Notes under the pieces: model-generated | What the model was told of the DNA's origin: nothing | The model's input: the letters and a program-made list of their open reading frames with translations, nothing else | The model's database searches: none | In this document: positions 15,678 through 19,733 of the stretch, piece by piece | Numbering within the stretch: the stretch's first letter is position 1 | Layout: each line of letters starts with the position of its first letter | Made by a program: the position numbers and the translations under genes | Assembly (NCBI GenBank): GCA_018648945.1 | Contig: JABGQJ010000054.1 | Location: 1-19,733 of the forward strand | From: Victivallales bacterium | GTDB lineage: Bacteria > Verrucomicrobiota > Lentisphaeria > Oligosphaerales > Lenti-02 | Direction of reading: 5' to 3' | Length of the DNA stretch: 19,733 bases

Positions 15678-15695
15678 CCTCTGAATCGTCAGAGG
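15678..15695. other. Hairpin in the lptD leader
   Basis: CCTCTGA (15678-15684) and TCAGAGG (15689-15695) form a perfect 7-bp stem with a 4-nt loop, ending about 10 nt before the lptD ribosome site on the minus strand. Next to it, farther from the gene, is a run of eight C (plus 15698-15705 as G). The structure could influence initiation or stability; no ligand-type riboswitch is recognisable. Confidence 0.4.
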
Positions 15696-15736
15696 TCGGG
15701 GGGGGAATGGAGAGGGAGATGCGGGGTTGCGGGCGT

Positions 15737-15765
15737 AACATAGTTCCCACAGCACGTTGTGCCAG
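15737..15765 (-). promoter_or_regulatory. Candidate sigma70 promoter for the lptD operon
   Basis: The minus strand shows CTGGCA (plus 15760-15765), 17 bp, and TATGTT (plus 15737-15742), each four of six to consensus. The -10 hexamer is identical to that of the regulator operon. The leader would be about 75 nt and include the C8 run and the 7-bp hairpin. It lies in the 210-bp divergent gap 15656-15865 shared with trmL. Confidence 0.35.
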
Positions 15766-15802
15766 CGACCGCAGGGGACGACCGAAAGTGACGCGTGGGA
15801 TG

Positions 15803-15830
15803 TTGCGCCCGCACGGAACTCACCTACTAT
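15803..15830 (+). promoter_or_regulatory. Weak candidate promoter for trmL
   Basis: TTGCGC (15803-15808), a 16-bp spacer and TACTAT (15825-15830) precede trmL, giving a leader of about 25-30 nt. Only seven of twelve hexamer positions match, so this is tentative; it is the best plus-strand pair found in the divergent gap. Confidence 0.25.
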
Positions 15831-15865
15831 GGTACGTAAACTCGAACGTCAAACCCCAGCACGCC

Positions 15866-16348
15866 ATGTCAACACGCATTCCCTTCAATATTGTCCTCGT
15901 TGCGCCCGAGATTCCACAGAACACCGGCACCATCGGCCGGCTCTGCGTCTGCACGGACAGCCAAATGCATCTAGTCAAGCCCCTTGGCTTCTCGCTTGAC
16001 GAGTCCCGGATCCGCCGGGCCGGCCTCGACTACTGGCCGCATCTGGGGCTGCACGTCTACGAGGACTGGGCCGACTTTCTGCAGCGGAACAACCATCCAG
16101 AACGCCTGACCTTCCTCAGCACCAAAGCCGAGAAGTCGCTCTACGAGACCCGCTTCGAGCCCGGCGACTGGCTCGTCTTCGGCAACGAATCCAGCGGCCT
16201 GCCGCCCGAGTTCTACGAACGCTATGTCAACGACCTCTTCCTCATCCCCATGCCCGGCCAGCACATGCGCAGTCACAACCTGGCCAACGCGGTCTCCATC
16301 GGTCTTTACGAAGCCCTGCGCCAGACCCGCTGGCCGTCTGCCACCTGA
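15866..16348 (+). CDS. trmL: tRNA (cytidine/uridine-34 2'-O)-methyltransferase TrmL (SPOUT family)
   Basis: TrmL methylates the ribose of the wobble base in certain leucine tRNAs, using S-adenosylmethionine, and acts as a dimer with a SPOUT knot. The 160-residue protein has motif 1 EIPQNTGTIGRLC (about 15-27), the RRAGLDYW segment, motif 2 FGNESSGLPP (about 105-114) and motif 3 IPMPGQHMRSHNLANAVSIGLYE (about 126-148). I chose ATG 15866 because the protein then begins as family members do and has their length (about 155-160). The frame is open upstream to 15707, but that stretch is unlike the family and overlaps the lptD promoter region. No Shine-Dalgarno sequence precedes the chosen ATG. It is 24 bp from the downstream beta-helix gene and may be co-transcribed with it. 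Confidence 0.93.
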   Translation: MSTRIPFNIVLVAPEIPQNTGTIGRLCVCTDSQMHLVKPLGFSLDESRIRRAGLDYWPHLGLHVYEDWADFLQRNNHPERLTFLSTKAEKSLYETRFEPGDWLVFGNESSGLPPEFYERYVNDLFLIPMPGQHMRSHNLANAVSIGLYEALRQTRWPSAT

Positions 16349-16372
16349 CGTCCTAAGCCCTGGACCACGACC

Positions 16373-19195
16373 ATGCGCCTTCCCTGCCTCTCCCTTCTCC
16401 TTGCCGTCACTCTCGGAGCGGCCCCGGCCGAGTTCTTCGTCTCGCCGGCGGGAAGCGACCGCAGCCCCGGCACCAAGGCCCGCCCTTTCCTGACCCTGGA
16501 GCGGGCCCGGCAGGCGGTCCGTGCCAGCGAACGGCGCCAGGGCAGCACCGTCTACCTGCGCGGCGGCATCTACGAACGCACCACCACCTTCGCGCTTGCC
16601 GCTCAGGATTCCGGACGCGAAAACGCCCCCGTTGTCTGGCGCTCGTTTCCTGGCGAGACGGCCCGACTCGTGGGCGGCAGAGCCATTGCCCAGACACATG
16701 TCCAGCCAGTCACTGACCGCGCCATCCTCGACCGGGTGATCGACAAGGGCGCCCACCCCCGACTCCGGCAGATCGACCTCCGGGCTGCTGGCATCGAGGA
16801 TCTCGGCAAGATGCGGGTCCGTGGCTTCCGCCGACCCTATGCCCCCGCACCACTGGAGATGTTCGTGGACGACACTGCCATGCGCCTGGCGCGTTGGCCC
16901 AACGACAGGGCCGTGCGCATCGGCAAGGTCCACGATGCCGGCGACCTGAAGGCCAAGCGTGGCGGCACCTTCGAGTTCGGCTACGACCGTCCCAAACACT
17001 GGCAGCAGGCCACCGACATCTGGCTCTCCGGCTACTGGGGCCACGGCTTTGCCGACGACACGCTCAAGGTGAAGAACATCGATCTGGAGCGGACCCTCAT
17101 CTCCCTCATTCAACCCCATCGATACGGCGTCAAGAGCGGCCGCCCCTTCCATACCTACTACGCCCTCAACCTGCTTGAGGAGATCGACCAGCCGGGCGAA
17201 TACTTCGTGGACCGCGAGCGGGGCATGCTCTACTTCCTGCCGCCCCGGCCTCTGAACAACACAACCATCATGGTCTCGATCCTGGAAGAGCCCATGGTCG
17301 CCATCGAGGGGGCCAGCCATGTGCACCTCCGCGACCTGACCTTGGAGGCGGGGCGCGGCATGGGCATCTATGTGGAGGGCGGCACCAAGAACATCATCGG
17401 GGGCTGCACCATCCGCAACTTCGGCATCGTCGGCGTCTGCATCGGCAAGGGCATCTCCCCCGACCCCGAGTACCGCCACAACTTCACCGGCACCCCCGTC
17501 TCCCGCGACATCGGCAGTTGGCACGAACACATCTATGAGAATCCCGTCTTCGACCGCGAAGCCGGCACCGACCACCTCGTGACTGGCTGCGACATCTACA
17601 ACACCGGCGCGGGTGGCGTCCACCTCGGCGGCGGTGACCGAGGCACCCTCGTGCCGGCCGGGAACACGGTCGCCAACTGCCACATCCACCACGTGAACCG
17701 CCTCGATTTCACCTACCGGGCCGCCGTCAACATCGATGGCTGCGGCAATCGCATCCGCAACTGCTACATCCACGACTGTGCGGGCAGCGCCATCTATCTG
17801 CATGGCAACGACCACCTCATCGAGTACAACGAAGTGGCCTTCGCCTGCACCGTCGCCGACGACATGGGGGCCTTCTACATGGGGCGCGACCCATCCGAGC
17901 AGGGGAACGTGATCCGCTACAACTTCTGGCATCACATCGGGATCGGCCCCCGCTCCCACGGCACCAACGTGATCTACCTGGACGACGGGGCCTGCGGCAC
18001 CAAGACCTACGGCAACGTCTTCTACAAGGGCGGCAAGGGCCGCACCTTCCTGATCGGTGGCGGGCGCGACAACCCCGTCACCGACAATATCCTGATCGAG
18101 TCCAACGTCGGCGTCCATATCGACAACCGACTCCAGGGCTGGGCCAAGAACTCGCTCAAACGACCCGACGGCATCTACGACTCGCGTCTCTCCCTGGTCA
18201 AGCACGACCAGGCGCCCTACGCCGAGCGCTACCCTGAGTTGGTTGCCTACTGGGATGACGATCCTGCCCGCCCGAAGCGAAACCCCGTGACCCGCAACCT
18301 CTTCGTCGACTGCCGCACCCCGTTTGCCGGCAACGCCTCCTGGGGGCCGGTCGAGAACAACGCCATCGTCGGGGCCGACCCCGGCTTCCGCAACTGGGGC
18401 CGCCTGGACTTCCGTTTGGCTGCCAAGGCAGCAGTCCTGGCCAAGATGCCCGGCTTCAAGATGCCGCCATTGGAACGCATGGGCCTCATGCAGGACGAGT
18501 ACCGAACCGCCCTGCCCCGCCGCACGCCCCTGCCCTTCCCCGCTCCCGCCTTCACCCCGGCCAACGGCGCGCTGATCGCGGGCGAAGGCAAGGTCGTCAT
18601 TTCCTCCCGCCTGCGCGACGGCGAGATCCGCTACACCATCGACGGTTCGGAGCCCTCCGCCCAGTCCCTCCTCTACACCACTCCCTTTGCGGTACCCGAT
18701 GGCACCACGGTCAAGGCCCGCGACGTGGATCCGCAGACCGGCCAACTCGGCGAGACCGCCACCCGCCGCTTCGTCGTCATCGAGCCCGCACATCCCCTCA
18801 AGTCCACGCCCGACGGCTGGCTCCGCTCCGGCGACGCCCGCGAACTGCACAACGTGAAACTCGATGCCGAAGGACGCATCGGCCACTGCGAGAAAGGCGA
18901 CTATGTCGTCTTCGGACCCTTCACCTTCGGGAAGGAAGGCACCTACCCCACCATCGAAGCTGTGGTTGGCATCGACCCCAAATACGCCAAGCAAAAGACC
19001 ACCATCCGCCTCGACCGCAAGGACGGCCCCATCGTCGGCACCTTCATCTGGCAGAGCACCGGCAGCTTCTACACCTACAAGCCCCAACAGACCACGCTGA
19101 CCGGCCTTGGCGGCACCCATCTCCTCTACCTGGTGATGGAGGGAAGCAGCGGCGTCTGCAACCTGGAACGCTTCCGCTTCCTGCCTGCCGACTGA
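16373..19195 (+). CDS. Secreted right-handed beta-helix carbohydrate-active protein with chitobiase-C and CBM6-like tails
   Basis: The 940-residue protein begins with a short signal peptide (about 1-19, cleavage after AAPA). Next comes the phrase FFVSPAGSDRSPGTKARPFLTLERARQAVR, typical of parallel beta-helix polysaccharide-acting proteins, and an N-terminal half with PLEMFVDDTAMRLARWPN. Beta-helix coils rich in N/G/H turns run from about 290 to 690 (for example CTIRNFGIVGVCIG, CYIHDCAGSAIYLHGNDHLIEYNEV). About 724-802 looks like a chitobiase/beta-hexosaminidase C-terminal domain (IRYTIDGSEPS...TTPFAVPDGTTVKAR). About 809-940 looks like a CBM6-type sugar-binding module ending HLLYLVMEGSSGVCNLERFRF. 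The core resembles proteins annotated as GH141-like or pectate-lyase-like, but I cannot assign a substrate or confirm catalytic residues. It is probably exported to the periplasm or surface to act on a complex glycan. The gene lacks a clear ribosome site. Confidence 0.87.
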   Translation: MRLPCLSLLLAVTLGAAPAEFFVSPAGSDRSPGTKARPFLTLERARQAVRASERRQGSTVYLRGGIYERTTTFALAAQDSGRENAPVVWRSFPGETARLVGGRAIAQTHVQPVTDRAILDRVIDKGAHPRLRQIDLRAAGIEDLGKMRVRGFRRPYAPAPLEMFVDDTAMRLARWPNDRAVRIGKVHDAGDLKAKRGGTFEFGYDRPKHWQQATDIWLSGYWGHGFADDTLKVKNIDLERTLISLIQPHRYGVKSGRPFHTYYALNLLEEIDQPGEYFVDRERGMLYFLPPRPLNNTTIMVSILEEPMVAIEGASHVHLRDLTLEAGRGMGIYVEGGTKNIIGGCTIRNFGIVGVCIGKGISPDPEYRHNFTGTPVSRDIGSWHEHIYENPVFDREAGTDHLVTGCDIYNTGAGGVHLGGGDRGTLVPAGNTVANCHIHHVNRLDFTYRAAVNIDGCGNRIRNCYIHDCAGSAIYLHGNDHLIEYNEVAFACTVADDMGAFYMGRDPSEQGNVIRYNFWHHIGIGPRSHGTNVIYLDDGACGTKTYGNVFYKGGKGRTFLIGGGRDNPVTDNILIESNVGVHIDNRLQGWAKNSLKRPDGIYDSRLSLVKHDQAPYAERYPELVAYWDDDPARPKRNPVTRNLFVDCRTPFAGNASWGPVENNAIVGADPGFRNWGRLDFRLAAKAAVLAKMPGFKMPPLERMGLMQDEYRTALPRRTPLPFPAPAFTPANGALIAGEGKVVISSRLRDGEIRYTIDGSEPSAQSLLYTTPFAVPDGTTVKARDVDPQTGQLGETATRRFVVIEPAHPLKSTPDGWLRSGDARELHNVKLDAEGRIGHCEKGDYVVFGPFTFGKEGTYPTIEAVVGIDPKYAKQKTTIRLDRKDGPIVGTFIWQSTGSFYTYKPQQTTLTGLGGTHLLYLVMEGSSGVCNLERFRFLPAD

Positions 19196-19331
19196 TCACG
19201 ACCGCCTTCGGGAACGATTCGGCAATCCAGACAGTGCCGGGAGTCGCCTCACACGCCCGGGCCTTGACGACGGAGACAGGGACGGAAAGAGCAGTAGACC
19301 TGGAAGGGGGCCGCGGACTCACCGACCGTAC

Positions 19332-19356
19332 TGGGAGGTCTCACATAGGTCTCCCA
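19332..19356. repeat. 10-bp stem-loop with internal AGGTCTC direct repeat
   Basis: TGGGAGGTCT (19332-19341) pairs with AGGTCTCCCA (19347-19356), with two G-U pairs, around the loop CACAT. The heptamer AGGTCTC also occurs twice at an 11-bp interval (19336-19342 and 19347-19353). It lies 137 bp after the beta-helix gene. No T-tract follows on either strand, so a role as the gene's terminator is uncertain. Confidence 0.4.
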
Positions 19357-19434
19357 AACACCCCCTGACGTCTCCCTGTCACAACGCGCCAAAACATGTC
19401 ATACGACGACATGCTCCTCCCCGCTCCCACGTGG

Positions 19435-19454
19435 CCGGAGCATCGCTGCTCCGG
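19435..19454. repeat. Perfect 8-bp hairpin CCGGAGCA-TCGC-TGCTCCGG
   Basis: Arms 19435-19442 and 19447-19454 are exact inverted copies closing a tetraloop. It lies about 50 bp from the GCTGG/CCAGC hairpin at 19508-19520. The compact GC-rich palindrome in a gene-free stretch resembles the unit of an interspersed extragenic palindrome family. Only one copy is present in the window, so family status is unproven. Confidence 0.45.
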
Positions 19455-19733
19455 TCCCTCCCCCCATCTCTTCCACCGGTGCGGGAGGAACGGGGACAGC
19501 CGGGAGCGCTGGCTTCCAGCCGGCATCTTCTTTCTCTCCCAACGGTGTGGCCCGCGATGAGAAGGGAGCGGGCGTCCAACCCTACAGGCCAGCCGAGCTC
19601 TGGGGCACACCACAGGTCAACGCCTTCGTCCTTCTACCGCAGACTCGTCTCAGCCGCCGTTCCATGCGCCACAACACCAATCGGCAGATGCCCTTTGGGC
19701 GACGCCACAGGGATTGTCAGCACGCACCGGAAC

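Larger units (their letters stand above)
19196..19733. other. 538-bp gene-free end with clustered hairpins and repeat-like sequence
   Basis: No convincing gene lies here. Two minus-strand frames of 90 and 66 codons (19341-19613, 19379-19579) overlap each other and resemble no known protein. Four inverted repeats are packed into about 190 bp: 19332-19356, 19395-19413, 19435-19454 and 19508-19520. One minus-strand frame near 19501-19530 reads EDAGWKPALP, a string I remember from spurious small proteins translated from interspersed repeats in PVC-group genomes. At the right edge a minus-strand frame is open for 31 codons from the window end to a TAG (3' end of frame near 19636), which may be the tail of a gene beyond the window or chance. 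Confidence 0.4.

Noticed and set aside
15755..15770. Sigma54-like TGGCAC element upstream of lptD
   Set aside because: The GC element that follows is two bases too close for the strict -24/-12 spacing, so a sigma70-type reading was preferred.
15971..19120. 1049-codon minus-strand ORF opposite trmL and the beta-helix gene
   Set aside because: It is the mirror of strongly GC-biased third positions on the other strand. Its product is a low-complexity Gly/Val/Ala/Asp string without domains, it spans two well-supported genes, and it has no promoter or ribosome site.
19341..19613. 90-codon minus-strand ORF in the right-end gene-free block
   Set aside because: It crosses four hairpins, overlaps a second unrelated frame, resembles no family and contains repeat-type peptide text; treated as repeat sequence rather than a gene.

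Overview
This is a GC-rich window of about 20 kb from a diderm bacterium that makes lipopolysaccharide. The best guess for the host is the Lentisphaerota/Verrucomicrobiota side of the PVC group. Three features point there: a lone prepilin-type protein with an H-X9-DG motif near its C-terminus, of the kind these genomes carry in large numbers; a secreted beta-helix protein with chitobiase-C and CBM6-like tails; and intergenic repeat sequence of a style I associate with PVC genomes. The placement comes from recalled family habits, not from a search. No rRNA, tRNA, CRISPR array, integrase or transposase was seen.

Left block (1-6653, all minus strand): surface polysaccharide. Read in transcription order it runs GbsR/MarR-type regulator, rfbA (dTDP-glucose synthesis), cysD and fused cysNC (sulfate activation to APS and PAPS), then wzm and wzt (ABC export of a finished polysaccharide; wzt runs off the left edge). 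The first four genes are tightly packed and start from a sigma70-type promoter (TTGACA, 17 bp, TATGTT). Its -10 box lies inside a TGTTCA-N8-TGAACA dyad, which suggests autoregulation. wzm-wzt seem to have their own promoter. Sugar activation, PAPS supply and export side by side suggest a sulfated exported glycan, although no sulfotransferase lies in the window.

Middle (6903-8947): a short pseudopilin gene with an intrinsic terminator, divergent from a PatB/MalY-type C-S lyase gene. The C-S lyase gene converges on the next block across a hairpin and a striking 184-bp imperfect palindrome.

Right-centre block (8943-15655, minus strand): lptD, a DegT-family sugar aminotransferase, an MsbA-like ABC exporter and a stand-alone AICAR transformylase, probably one operon. 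It joins outer-membrane LPS insertion to inner-membrane lipid flipping, with a nucleotide-sugar aminotransferase between them.

Right end (15866-19195, plus strand): trmL (tRNA wobble-base methylation) and a large secreted beta-helix carbohydrate-active protein. The last 538 bases hold no convincing gene but carry a cluster of hairpins and repeat-like sequence.
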